From Ischnura elegans (taxonomy: Eukaryota; Arthropoda; Insecta; Odonata; Coenagrionidae), in assembly GCF_921293095.1 (NCBI RefSeq), contig NC_060258.1:4898001-4962000 (forward strand): a stretch of 64,000 nucleotides of DNA. The letters are read 5' to 3'. The notes below the pieces were generated by a model. It saw only the letters and a program-made list of their open reading frames with translations. It did no database searches and was not told the origin of the DNA. The translations under genes and the position numbers were made by a program. The first letter of the stretch is position 1; each line of letters starts with the position of its first letter. Shown in pieces: positions 12,425 to 24,025 of this stretch.

Positions 12425-14130
12425 CCTTAGCGATGAGTCATAGGAGAAGGGAATTACTGCTAAAATATGCGAAAACACCGAAGAACATGCTATTCACAGA
12501 AAAAAATAATTTTTTCCCTAGTCTTCTTGGAAGCCACGTGATATATCGAGGGGTTTTCCTGCATAAAAGGTCTTTGTCTACTTACAGTAAAAATACCAGC
12601 GATGTAACTGTAGGGGAACAATGAATTTTCCCGTATTACTCACATTTAGATTACCAATTCTGTGTTTTCCAAATAGCGGTGCATAGGCGCTGTAATAAGG
12701 CATAACTAATGTGAATTTCGTAGCCGTACGTTATGGGGAAGTGGTTTAAAAAAATCGGTTTTAGGTGTCCTTGTCCTGGAACCCCTTTTATTACTCTACT
12801 ATTTTGTTAAGAAATGTACATTTAAAAGTTTGAAGTTTTATTGCGGGTGTGTAATTGGGGCAGGATAATTGAACATGACGGGTAAATATAGCCGACACAA
12901 TTCCCATTCGGAATCAATAAAAACGATACAACTGGGATGAATGGTACACGAAATATACGACTTATTAAGTAATTTTTTTTTTTTTGGGGGGGTCACAGGG
13001 GGTTTTCGGGGGTCCTAAAGTGCTTGTTCTGTAAAACGCGGCATCGTTAACCTTGGATAAAAATTTCAGCTCTGCAGCTGTAGTGTAAGCATGCTTTTTC
13101 GACGGTGTCACCCGTTAAAATTAAATATTCTGCGTTCTCCTGGTAGCGGCGCGTACGGGCACGAGAAAGACGTCAATCACCTGAATTTGGTGTCCGTACC
13201 ACGTCGGGAAGTGGTAAAAAAAATTCGGAAAAATTTAAAATCGTGTGTTGAGGGAATGCAAACTTCACGGCGGATGTGTTGTAAGTTACCAAACGTTGTA
13301 GGAGTCGCAATTTCAATGGAAATACATAATCGTTAATAACTCGAAATTCTTTCGTCTTTTGGATACATGAAGATAGCCGAAAAATTGAATAAAAAATCTA
13401 GTATCTTGCATTTAAGTGAAATTGTCCTACGATTAATGCAAATTGGTGAAAAAAATTCCGAAATTCGGCCCATAAGAAAAGCATTGGAAATTTTAAATTG
13501 TTAAAAGAAATACTTTTAATCAAAATATTGCAAAGACGACCACATCAAAAAATCAACCAAAAAATCTAGTACCTCATACGTTAAGGACTTATTCCTACAA
13601 CGATTATAAGTTGGTTTTAAAAAAATTCAAAGAAAGGCCCATAAGAATAGCATTGGAAATTTAAAAAAATTATAAAAAATACTTTCAATCAAAATACGGC
13701 TAAATGGTTCACATCAAAAAATCGGCCAAAAAATCTAGTTTCCGTCAGTGAAATTTCACGTTCCAGTGACGTTTGCAAGTAGGCGAAGAATGGAAAAAGT
13801 TTTAGTCCCATAAGGCTCCAATGTTAATTCGGATCGAGATATCTCGAAAACCGATCGACTTTTTCGAGTTTTCGGATTTTTCCCGCCGATGAATATTTTT
13901 TCTCCACGACCTGTAAAAATTTCGTCTTCCCAGCACGTCCGGAAGCGGTCGGGAATTTGTATACGTGAATGAGTCAGTGAGCTATCTGTCACACATCGGG
14001 TTGTATATATTATAGACTCGCCGCGCTGCGCGCGCTCGCTAGGGGGCTACGCCCCCTAGAACCCCCGCCGCGGCCGGCTGCGCCGTCCGCGCCCCGAACG
14101 GCTTCGCCGTTCCCCGACATCGTCGGGTGT
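12425..14130 (+). repeat. Terminal unit U6 of the left array, GC array cut short
   Basis: A full AT part (12425-14016) is followed by the TAC-loop hairpin and only a few more hairpins (GAACGGCTTCGCCGTTC at about 14096-14112, then CCGACATCGTCGG). Unique sequence follows. The AT part is almost identical to 49720-51311. This is the right edge of the left array. Confidence 0.88.
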
Positions 14131-15620
14131 CGGCATGTCCCCCGGTGTGAACCGAATCGTGTCGTGCATCAACGGGTAAGTATTCGGAGGGGAAAGGTAT
14201 CGACCACGTGAGTTTGAACTCCGTACCTCGTTCCGCAGTGCTCTTAAATATGTTTTCAAATTTTTCGAATGCGGGGGTTGCGTTCCCCTTGTCGATCGTC
14301 GAAATCGCCCTGGCGTCGAAGAAGCACCGTTTTCCTCCCCCGCCGATATCCCCTGGCGATCTCTCACTGTGATAATACTTTCCGGAAAGATTTCGGAGAT
14401 GGAAACTGGTGCATTGTGCACGTACGTTGACAATAAGGATAATGATTGGGATGCTCGTGATATATCCCGTTGTGCGGTTTGCATCGTAAGTTTTACCACG
14501 GCAAAGAAGTACGAAGAAGAAATTTTCGCTCAAAGTAAGCAATCTTTTTCTCTTTCTATCGAGCGTACAGATGTTATCACCCACTGCATTTGCCAATCGG
14601 AAGCCAAATACGGTGAAGGAAGACATTGGAATCCACGAGCAATCGTTCGTGGAGAGGAACGCAAAGTCTGCCTTAAGTAATTTTATGCAGTGTTCACCTG
14701 CGAAATGAATACGGAATCGGAATTGGTTATGCTTGCGTCGTAAAGACGTGGCACTAATTGAAAAGTCCGTGAAATGGCTTTCGATTGTTGCCACCCCCCT
14801 CGCCACGTTGAGGCTGCAGTTAGGATTTGAGAGGGGCATGCACTACAACCACTACTAAGTATTAGCTAAATGTACACAGACAGATGTCTCTGATATTGAA
14901 AGACGCGTACGTATTACTCGTAATAGAGAACGTAGAAATAAATACAAGGCGTCAGTGATCATGAAAATCAAGTTTAGGTACATATACATTCACGTAGGTG
15001 TGGCAGGAATAGCTGAGATCCTGTGACATGAATTTCAAGCAATGCTAAGATAGAGAAAACTTTAGTCGTATTTCGTAACTTAATTGCAACAATTTATGTA
15101 CGTTAGTAAGACGGCTCCAAGTTGATAAATTGATACGCATGCAGATTGTGATTTACAAGGTTGTAAATAGTTAGAATGCGGTGATATGGTGTGGGAAAGT
15201 TGAGTAGCATAACACTGAGAAATATGTAAATATAGGCATAACACGGTGAACATACATCACAAAAGATATCATAGCAGTTCCTTTAAAATTAAGTGTATAT
15301 AAAATGCAGAAAATGTGGTACAAGAAGGGAGAAAGAAACGACTATATTACAGTGCAATGTTAATGGAACTAATAATGGTTAATTTTTGTATATTTTCTCT
15401 TGTTCATGCGTACTACTTAATGCTATATTTCCAAACTGAAAAGGTAACATGCATAGGTTAGATGATCATAGTTTTTATGGATTCATTTTTTTGTATTTTC
15501 TAATTTTTGGTAAGTTATTGTAAGTGTGCACCTATGACGGTGACATTGTAACGCAGCGTGTAGGTGAAGGGCTATAAAAAGTTAATTTTTAGGCCCATTT
15601 TCCATGAGTTATTTCCTCGC
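14131..15620. other. Unique sequence between the array edge and the Helitron side
   Basis: Composition falls from mixed to AT-rich. Minus-strand frames of 266 and 147 codons overlap each other at 14039-14839 but show no motif or domain I recognise, and both run into the hairpin sequence at their ends. Nothing else is supported here. Confidence 0.5.
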
Positions 15621-15624
15621 AAAC

Positions 15625-16320
15625 GTCCCTGGTGACCTTGTCCCTACTCGAATAATCCGGAGACCGGCCTGTGGTTACGGCGCTTGGTCTTCGTGATGGT
15701 ATATACCGATGACGATGGAAGGCAAGCCAGGTTCTTTTGCCACCCTTCTCCACTGATATCACGGAAATGACGGAGTATGGAGATAATTTTTTGCATCCTC
15801 GTAAATTAAATGCAATCCAGCGACGATATTGGAATCGGTGACATCACTTCAATAGGTAGAGAGATATTCTTCGTAGAAATGGACTGTGCGTGTAGTGGGG
15901 AAACCCTAGGTGGCCTTCTCCCTACTCCTCGATCCCGGAGACCGGCCTGTAGAAACGGCACGGGTCTCCCTACGATATATACCGATGGCGATGGAAGGCC
16001 GGCGAGGGTCGTCACACTCACACCACTCCACTGTAGTCTTACGAGATGGTAGGCGATGTAGGCACTCGTTTGCGTAATCGTTAGTGATATTTAATCCAGC
16101 GACGATTATGGATTCGGTGACTTCCCATTAAGCAGGCGATTGTATGTCTTTGCGGAAATGTACTCTCCATGCGGTGGAAACACCCAAGGTAGCCTTCTCC
16201 CTACTCTACAAATCCGGAGACCGGCCTGTAGACACGGCACCTAGTCTCCCTAATGGTATATACCGCTGACGATGCAAGGCACGCTTGGGGTCATCTCAAA
16301 GAGACGTGTGAAATCAATGA
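15625..16320. repeat. 279-bp tandem repeat, about 2.5 copies
   Basis: The block CCGGAGACCGGCCTGT recurs at 15657, 15935 and 16214 (periods 278 and 279). Flanking blocks such as ATATACCG, GACGATGGAAGGC and the AATCCAGCGACGAT stretch keep the same order, and copies are diverged from one another. It ends a few bases from the Helitron helicase stop codon, on the 3' side of that element. It may be subterminal repeat sequence of the Helitron. Confidence 0.85.
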
Positions 16321-16328
16321 ACAATTCC

Positions 16329-19300
16329 TCATAGTAAAAGCTCTGGGAAAACCACGTTTTTGGCGTAAGGTATCCCATCGATGAGTTTCTTCGGCGGAAC
16401 GAGTACGATTATGTCTTCCGGCCTTCTCACGCGGCTCAATAAAACGTAGAGTAGACCGTGAGTGAAACAGTCGGTTCTGAGGTCCACTCCGACGTACTCT
16501 ATAGTCTGGCCCTGGCTCTTATGTCCTGTCATGGAGTATGCTAAGGCCAAGGGGAACTGGCGGCGGAGTATTTTAAGCGGAGAACCTTCGGTGAATGGGA
16601 ATATGAAACTGATCCGGGGTATGCCGATGAGGTGTGTCTTCCCGGGAATTCGGACCGTGACGAGGCGGCGTGTAATAGCAGTCACGATGACTTTGGTCCC
16701 ATTCACCAGTCCGTCTGCAATATTCAAATTCCTGATGATTAGGCATACCGATCCGACCTTGAGGCGCAAAACGTGGTCCGGAATGCCTTTTCCGGATGCC
16801 TTGTTCAACAGTTGGATGTCCACATCGAGTCCCTCGTCGTCTTCTTTGTAGACGCTGTCGGCGCTCCTCAGCTCATGCAGGCATCCTTCGTAAGAGTCGA
16901 GAACTAACTCATTTATTTCCTTGACGTTTACATTCAACGTGGAAAGAATCGCTCTCTTTGCGCAGAGCTCGGGTTGGCTCAGAACGCAGGGTGGAAAGAC
17001 CTCGTCGATAAGTTGCCGCAGAGATGTCACAGCCCTTAGTCCTCGAAGTGGTATCAGCGTCTCTTGTAGCCGTCCCTCGCCGAAGGGGATGGAGTCGATG
17101 GTGCCGTTGCCAACCTGGAGGAGGAAGTCGGAGTAATCCTTGCAGTTACTCGTTCGTTGTGGCGTTGTCAAGGAAAATACCTTGAAGATCCTCCACATCG
17201 GTGACGACCGCAGGGAAACACGCGCTACATCTGCGGGGGTGCGCGCTTTTTCCACGACGGGTGGGATTTGCCTAAAGTCACCGGAACAGACGAATATCTT
17301 TCCTCCGAACGGCAAATCATTATCCATAAGATCCCTAAGTGACCTATCTATAATTTGAAACAAAAAGTGATGAGCCATCGGTGCCTCGTCGAAGATAATG
17401 ATTTTTGCTTCTCTCACGAGTTGAGCCCGCTGCGAACCGTTGCTCACGTTCCAATATCCAGTTCCGTCCCCTAAATCGAGGGGGAGGCGGAACATGCTGT
17501 GGGCCGTAGTCCCTCCTTCCATGTTGGACGCCGCGATCCCCGAGCTGGCAACTGCCAAAGCAACAAATCCGTGTCCACGCGCGTACGCTAGAATGACGCT
17601 GATGAGTGCGGTTTTTCCATAGCCGCCCGGCCCGTCGAGGAACAATATTCTATCCCCTCTTATTTCATCCTGGATGAGGGTTTTGACGTGGGAGAAAGCA
17701 CGTTTCTGGTCCTCGGAAAGCCTTGGCTCCCACTCCTCCACGAAAGACCTCAACTGTTCCCTTCCGTAACGAACCTGCTCTCTACTCAATTCGGTAGTGT
17801 CGTCGTCGACGTGCGGAAGCCCGTGATCGGTGAGACAAGAACCCTGACGCCTGAGGCTCCTATCGATAGCTAAAAGAGTTAATCGGTACGCTACCTCGGG
17901 GTTTTCGGGATGCCGGTCTAAATGATCCTCACTCAGGGCATCCTTAAATTTCTCCCAAAGGATGGCCGCTGGTGCGCCTACATTGCAGAGAAGAACGAAG
18001 AATGACCGCAATGCATTTGCAAGCATGAACGCCGAGGCCTCTTTCATGGCATCGCTGAATTCCTCCTCGTCCTCGATCAAGCCTAAAGTACGCGCGACTT
18101 CCTGAAACGTGCGGCAATGACCTACCCCGCGGGACAAAAGGTCGGCGTAACCACGGCAAGGAGTGGTCATGAGAAGGATCCTTAAGTAATACTGTTCGCC
18201 TCGGTTAGGTGAAATCCAAAGCAACCTACAGACTTTTTCCCCGCGCTTGCGAGCGGTAACGTAATGCACGCCGTCCGGGTGCTCGAAAAAGACGTCAGTA
18301 CGCGGAGAACGGGAGTGGACTATGCACGTCTCGTAAAAACTCTGGTACGTCAAGTCGTCAAAAATGGGGTCTCGCGGACGGTCGAAGTAAATCATTAATT
18401 TGGAAGAGGCGGAAGACGCGATTTCTGTCAAATTACTCTCGCGAGGCCTGTATATGACTTGTTGTTTCCCTTCCAAGTGGACGGGAAGGCATTCCACGGT
18501 GGGCTCCAATTTAGAAATGGGGAACTCAAGCAAACGCCAGCAGGCGTCGCTGGCGCCTATCATGCGCTTTGTGGCATACTGCTCGACCTCGTTCTCTTGC
18601 AATCCTATCGGGGTCACGGTGACGTTTTGCAGTGAGCCACCCTTCATTAGGTATTTAAACAAATATTTAACTACGCGGCGAGTGGATGCAAGTTCTAAGT
18701 TTATGTGCGCCTCGTACTTCAACATCAACGCGGCGTTGTACGGGACCACCCATCCGTCGTGCACTGTAATTTCCCTGCGTCGCGTGGTGATAATCCCCCG
18801 ATTCGAATAATTGCGCCTATACTGAACGAAACCTCTTTCGTCCACGTGGGTTGTTTCGCAAGACGGTTTGGGATAGAATTTACCGCAACAACCTTTCGCG
18901 TCATCCCAACATGGAAAGTCGGTGCGGTAGTCGGTACCGCACGGGCCGTGGATCATGTGTTGCAATACTAATTTCCTAAGTCGTCCACCGGCCTCGTAGT
19001 CGGATGGAATGTCTGCGCGAATTACCTCGTCGATTTCTGCCGCTTGTACCGGTTCCCCTCCGTGTACCTTGAAAACTATGTGCGCGTGAGGCAATCCCCG
19101 CATTTGCATTTCGATGACGTAGACGAAGTAGGCGGGGCGCCCAAAAAATGCTCCGCTACGCAAGTCCCTTATCAATTCCCCGAGCTTTATGCTAAATATC
19201 CTGCAGGCTGTGGAAGGATCACTGCGCTTGCTTCCGTGGGGGCACGCCTTACTATTTTCCTCCCAGTGAGCGCTATAGGTAAACGTGAGAAAGTACGTCG

Positions 19301-19592
19301 GCGCTCCCAACCGCGATACTAGAGCCATGGCGTTCTCGTAGTGGACCTTCATGTACCGGGGTCCTCCGGTGAACGTGCTCGGAAGGTAAACTTTCCCCGG
19401 ACGCACGCCACCTTCTCCTTGAACTGTTTCGTCACCCTCGATATCTCGTCGAACCTGTCCTTGTTCCTGTCTTCCTACGTCTATCAGTTCGTCCAGAGGT
19501 GCGATCCGCGTGGCGGTTGCGGAGGAGGATCGCATCTGGGAATAGCGGATGAAACGTAGCCGCTCTTCTTCGTACCGGGCGAACATTTCCAC
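16329..19592 (-). pseudogene. Helitron Rep nuclease + PIF1-like helicase (C-terminal part of transposase)
   Basis: This 1087-codon frame holds the catalytic core of a Helitron transposase. It nicks and joins single strands by an HUH mechanism and unwinds DNA. Visible motifs, numbered in this frame: Rep motif FLTFT at 101-105; HUH motif GLPHAH at 166-171; two-tyrosine motif KYLFKYLMKG with Tyr310 and Tyr314; Walker A GPGGYGKT at 654-661; Walker B IIIFDEAPMAH at 731-741; GDFRQIPP at 771-778; NGTKV near 964; MTGHKSQGQT at 1021-1030; and YVLLSRV near 1049. The first codon is GTG (valine), not a real start: the frame is open upstream to a TAG at 19605-19607, and the residues on both sides continue the family's conserved block (HLGRL, stop, QAWQVEMFARYEEERL). 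It stops with TGA at 16329. All catalytic motifs look intact. Confidence 0.93.
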
Positions 19593-19604
19593 TTGCCACG
19601 CCTG

Positions 19605-20789
19605 CTATAAACGCCCCAAGTGGGAAAATCGGCATTCGGACAGCAGTAGGCATCTTGCGTAGTTGAACTGCGTGAGCTTTCTTCCTTGGTTATCCTTCAT
19701 TCCCACGTGCCAACCCAAATTACCGTGGGGGTAGAGCAACGGATATTGGAACGGCTCCATAAGAGGACTCAAGAGGTCTATTGAGGACGGTCTTCGGTCA
19801 CTCCTCTTCCATATTGTCAATTTCCTAGGATCGTATGCTGCGTCCTCCGTGCTCATGGCGGCGTGCACCTCGATACCAGTTTGTCTATCTCCAAGTCTCG
19901 GACCGTGAGTGGATCTGCTCGTCACTTCGAAAGTGAGGTGCGCGTCGATTGATGGCTCCGCACTCAGGCGACGGAATTCCTCGATGAACGGATTCACACT
20001 TGTGATGTAACAGTCAATTTCTTCAATGACGTCCGTGCTGAGCGTTCTTCCCAGCGCTATGTTTCTTCGTTCTTCGCCGTCGTCTATGTAAAGGCGACAG
20101 CGGTTCACGAACTGAGTATTACCTCCTCTCGTGGTGAACCTTTGCCCTCGAGCTTCCAGAGCGTGCACATGATGGTACATCCTACCTTCTATCTTAAAAA
20201 ATGACAGCCCACTTGGGTGCCTGTACCCACCACTGACCTCTAGCGCGCAGAAGGCGAACAGGTCGTTGTACGCTCGCGATCTACCCAAGAATGCTCTATT
20301 GGAATAAAACGGTGCGTCTAGGGAAGGCAGCCGCTGCACATTAAACGATCCCTCCCCGCAGCACCACTTTCTACGTTCCTTCTCCTCGTCGAAAAGCCTA
20401 GCGCCACAGTGAGAGCATCGATGCACGCCTTCTTCCCAAAGCGATACCCTCTTCAACTTGAAAGGCGCGACGTCGTCCAGAGCCGCTCCATTCCAATAGG
20501 CCATGGGGCCATTGCTAACTATCTTTTTTCCGAGAGCAGCGGGAATGTGCCTCATGGTCTGTAAATCCGGATTACGCAACCTGTACCTCACCGACGTCTG
20601 CCGCGATGCCTCTGGATCGATCTCCTGCAATCGACTGATAGCAATCGTTTGAACCCTCGGATGCGTCGTTGCGTATTTCCTTACGGCTTCCCTGTTAACC
20701 TCCGGGTGCTCGGTAGCGTACTTTTGCACGGCTTCCCTGTGAACCTCCGGGTGATCGGCGGCGTACCTCCTCACGGCTTCCCTATTCAC
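19605..20789 (-). pseudogene. Helitron N-terminal domain segment of transposase
   Basis: A 394-codon frame in the same reading frame as the Rep/helicase segment, separated from it by one TAG and four sense codons. It opens with three 15-residue repeats of the NREAVRKYATEHPEV type, a known flavour of Helitron N-terminal sequence. A Cys cluster follows (HRCSHCGARL at 123-132, WCCGEG at 142-147) that may bind zinc, then Helitron_like_N blocks such as FKIEGRMYHHV (198-208) and EPFQYPLLYPHGNLGWH (345-361). The first codon is GTG inside the peptide repeat. The frame remains open upstream to the A9 run near 20861-20869, where it should join the protease-like frame. Two lesions therefore isolate it. 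Function is DNA binding or assembly in Helitron transposition, by family. Confidence 0.88.
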
Positions 20790-21910
20790 TTCTGGATTGT
20801 CTTGGCTGTAGCGACGAACTGAGCCCAGGTTAACGTCTGGTCTCTTTGTTGCATATTTTTTTTTGCGGCCGCTACCTGCTCGTCTCTCGTGGTATCCAGT
20901 ACCTTCGGTCTTCCGCGTTTGACCTTCTTGGGGCGACCCTTTCCTTTTCCGGTCACGGGAGGAGCAGTGAGTGGATTATCTAATGTAAATAATACGACAA
21001 CAGGTTTCATGTGAAGCAGTTTGGGATCCTGAGTGATGCTGCTCCGTGAATGAATACCTGTAATTTCCGTAGCGGCGATCGTCCTTTGGCTACATGCTGC
21101 AGAAGAGGAAACGTCCGCTGGGCGTGTGAAAATGAGCCGTGTAATGGTGTATTGGTTTTGATCAGGGCTGTAATTGTTAGATGAAAGAAGCATAGAGGCC
21201 AGAGATGCGTACGTGTGGCATTTAAACAAGCTGGCCCTACCGTCGCCACAGGTTCGGTAGTCGTAGTCCACAGCATGAGAGTCGAATAAGTAAATGTTGC
21301 CACATCGGCGCCAAAAGCTAACTGAACGGAGACGACCGGTGAAAATGAAAGCAATGTCATTTTGGGTTTGTGATAGGAGGTTCTCAAGGACATGTGATAG
21401 TGACCTGACGTATTCCTCGACATCTGAGATAGTGAGCGGATAAATGCCGTAGTGCACGTCTGATACGGCGATGTGGACTACGTTTCCCATTACCTTTAAC
21501 ACCTGGGGTAATTCTTCCGGGAAAAGGTAACGTTCTACGCCCCCAATTGAATCATCTCGCAAAGTTCTATATATCCGGTTTCCGCAGAAAAGGAGTGAAT
21601 TTATTACGTCCGTATTGAATTTTCCGTCGATGAAGCCCCAAACTGCCGCGCAGGAGGAGTTCACTACACATTGTGAACCTGCACTCCAACCGAAAAGGTC
21701 GTAGTTGCCCTGATGGATAGACCCCGCAGCAACGCAGGAGAACCCCCTAGAGCGCGTATGCATCGCGGAAGGTGAAAAAAGTATCAGAGGCAGATTGTGT
21801 TTATACTCACTTATTGGAAGAGACTGTTGGATGTAAGGAAATTCAAACACCTGGATAGGGAGTCCTCGGTATAACCTGTAAATGATTATTGCAATATCAC
21901 AGTGAAACAA
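20786..21910 (-). pseudogene. Cysteine protease-like N-terminal region of the Helitron protein
   Basis: A 374-codon frame with a papain-fold-like signature. A block containing QGNYDLFGWSAGSQCVVNS (67-85) has Cys81 after Gln80, and a second block YLFDSHAVDYD (207-217) has His212 with nearby Asp. The spacing and the glutamine-cysteine / FDSH pairing resemble the peptidase C76 (herpesvirus tegument-type deubiquitinase) family rather than a typical OTU protease. Tegument-like or OTU-like proteases are known as extra domains in some Helitron-group transposons. A basic GKGKGRPKKVKRGRPKV stretch (321-337) resembles AT-hooks. After the A9 run the frame is lost and ends at TGA 20786-20788. The first 49 residues look unlike the rest; a cleaner start may be Met50 or an upstream exon (see the possible intron). 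The C76 assignment is my inference from motifs. Confidence 0.7.
21747..21810 (-). other. Possible short intron in the Helitron N-terminal ORF
   Basis: On the minus strand GTGAGTAT begins at 21810 and a pyrimidine-rich stretch leads to CTCTAG ending at 21747, a 64-nt GT-AG segment. Removing it would replace the poorly conserved start of the 374-codon frame. It could also be coincidence. Confidence 0.3.
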
Positions 21911-24025
21911 ATATTGAAGTACTGGATAGGAACTGAGTTCGTTAAAAGTACTGCGAAAAACCGATCAGCGTTAGCTATTCACGTCAATAACTGAATTTGT
22001 ACGAATAATGCAATGTACTCCAGTGGCCATAGCTGAAGTGGAAATAATAGCTGGAATAAACTTTAATACAAGAACTCAGAAAAGAAAGGGAAACGTTATG
22101 AAGTGCATGCATGAAGACCTTGTGGCGTATTCCGATCAAAGAAGGTAATGAGGTATGTTTTCATTTGGAAAACCTGTTGGAAAATGTAATTATCTCAATA
22201 TGAAAGTTTTAACAGAGAAAATACGTTTGTACACGGCACAGATAAGTGAATTTGGCGACATTGATACGTTGGTGAAGGGGTAGAGGTGAGCTACTGCGTG
22301 AATGAATGATTCAAAGTGTAAGGAAAAGCGAAAAATGAAACAATGGAATGTACGAAGAAACGTAATCGTCAATGTAGTCAGAGCGTAGGGAAATAACGGG
22401 AATGGAGGGAAACGCCTTGGAGACTGAACGACACATCCGAATAAAAGTAAGGGCACTTACAAGGATATAGGGAGAAAGGAAGGTAAATGAGTAACAATGC
22501 AGCCGATGATCAAAATGTTAGGCAATATTTCTCAGGTGTTTGTCATTAGCATAACGCAAGTGCTTCATCAGTACGATGACAATTGAAGAAGGGAAGGTGA
22601 AGGTCTGAATAATACAACATGAGCAGGCATGGACAGGAATGTCCCAGTTTTGAGTGTATTAAGGGCACACCGTAAAAAAATGGAAGGAGCGTGATATTTA
22701 TGTGAGAGACATGCACGTCAAAGAATCAGCTCTTGTAGAACGTGAAGAAGTGAATACATATCTGTGTGACGACGTATAAGATGTAAAGAAAATGGAATTG
22801 AAATGAATGTTAATTTTTTGTCGTGTACAGTAACAGTAATCACAAGTTACAGGAAAGAAATGGGAAAGGAAAATGATCATTACGCGACAAGGACACACCT
22901 AAGGGAATTCAGTTGGCGTCAATGATTTCCCTACAACTAAAATAATCAACTGGATATGAATAGATTGCAAATTCGATGGAAGTCAGCGACAGTGATGTCA
23001 TTTGCTTTACGAGGAAGGGTAGCAATACGATATCCCCCTATAGAGGCAACGTCATGTGTCATTTTGGAGAGCAATGAACGGCAGTGTTCCGTTTCGAGGT
23101 ACTAGTCCAGGAAATGAAGGAAGGTGTTTGTCTAGCAAATTCTTATAAGCGAATGGATTTACTGGAAATGTTAACAGCAGGTAGGGAGTAGACCAAGGAT
23201 CGAAATCTAAATCATTTGGAAGGGCGCGGAACTACAAATTTTAGAAAATGTAGGTCATACGCGAAGGAAACCTTAGGAATGTAATTGTTTGATATCCTTT
23301 GACAACGAAAACGAACCGAGAGACGCCATCTCAATGTAAAGCTTTTGTTTTGAAAGACTAAATTCTAGAAAATCATATCGAGTGACGAAGACTGGAATTT
23401 TCGCTTAAAAATTAAGTACCAATAATTTCATTTTTTTAAGAATCTATTTTAAGATACTTCCAAACGATCTTAATGATCTGAACGATGATAATGTAAGCAA
23501 GTCATTACAAAAAAGAGTTCTGTCCCTACTTTTTCTACGAAAACATCAGTGATAAGAACAACATAACTAACACCGTAGCTACAATTGATCGTGTTCCCTT
23601 AAATTTCCCTAAATGAAGTAGCTATCAACGAATGATAGTGTTATTAATTTAAATTACTTAATTTTGAAAATTTTTGATGTTAAAAAAAGAACGGATGTTA
23701 TGTAATTGCGTAGAAAATGCACTTTTGATCTAAGTAAGTGAAGCGCACTAGAAAAAAGAATAAATGTTTGGGTAACGAATTTTAGCATAACATTCATTTT
23801 GCTCAATAGTAAAAAATTCGGAAATTACTACGTTTTGCACATTTTGACCTTTCTTTCCTGGACTATATGGATAAATGAAGTAATTTCCTTCGTAAACACA
23901 TTTCTAAACGCTAAAATTCAGGATGATGATGAGTAACGCTTCATGTAGTACGTTATGCATTCGGGAAGCGACACTGATAGGTATTAATAAATTCATTGCG
24001 CGAGGTGCATATTGTAATAACGCTG
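21911..24025. other. AT-rich sequence without recognisable features
   Basis: About 2.1 kb upstream of the Helitron ORFs. Short frames only (88, 66 and 61 codons), none with a family resemblance. It may include the 5' part of the Helitron, but no terminus was identified. I see no repeat shared with the rest of the window. Confidence 0.5.

Larger units (their letters stand above)
16329..21910 (-). mobile_element. Autonomous-type Helitron (rolling-circle transposon), damaged
   Basis: Three consecutive minus-strand open frames encode, in order, a protease-like N-terminal region with AT-hook-like basic stretches, a Helitron N-terminal domain, and a Rep nuclease plus PIF1-type helicase. That is the layout of a Helitron-family transposase. 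The frames are separated by a shift at an A9 run and a single in-frame TAG, so this copy is probably inactive unless recoded. The true element ends were not found; I did not identify a convincing terminal hairpin with CTRR or a target duplication. The 279-bp repeats at 15625-16320 may belong to the 3' end. Confidence 0.9.

Noticed and set aside
1-14130. CRISPR array
   Set aside because: The repeats are ~80-bp tandem monomers with degenerate hairpins and no unique spacers of constant size, and the setting is eukaryotic.
14039-14839. 266-codon minus-strand frame next to the array edge
   Set aside because: It runs into hairpin sequence, overlaps another frame, and shows no recognisable motif.
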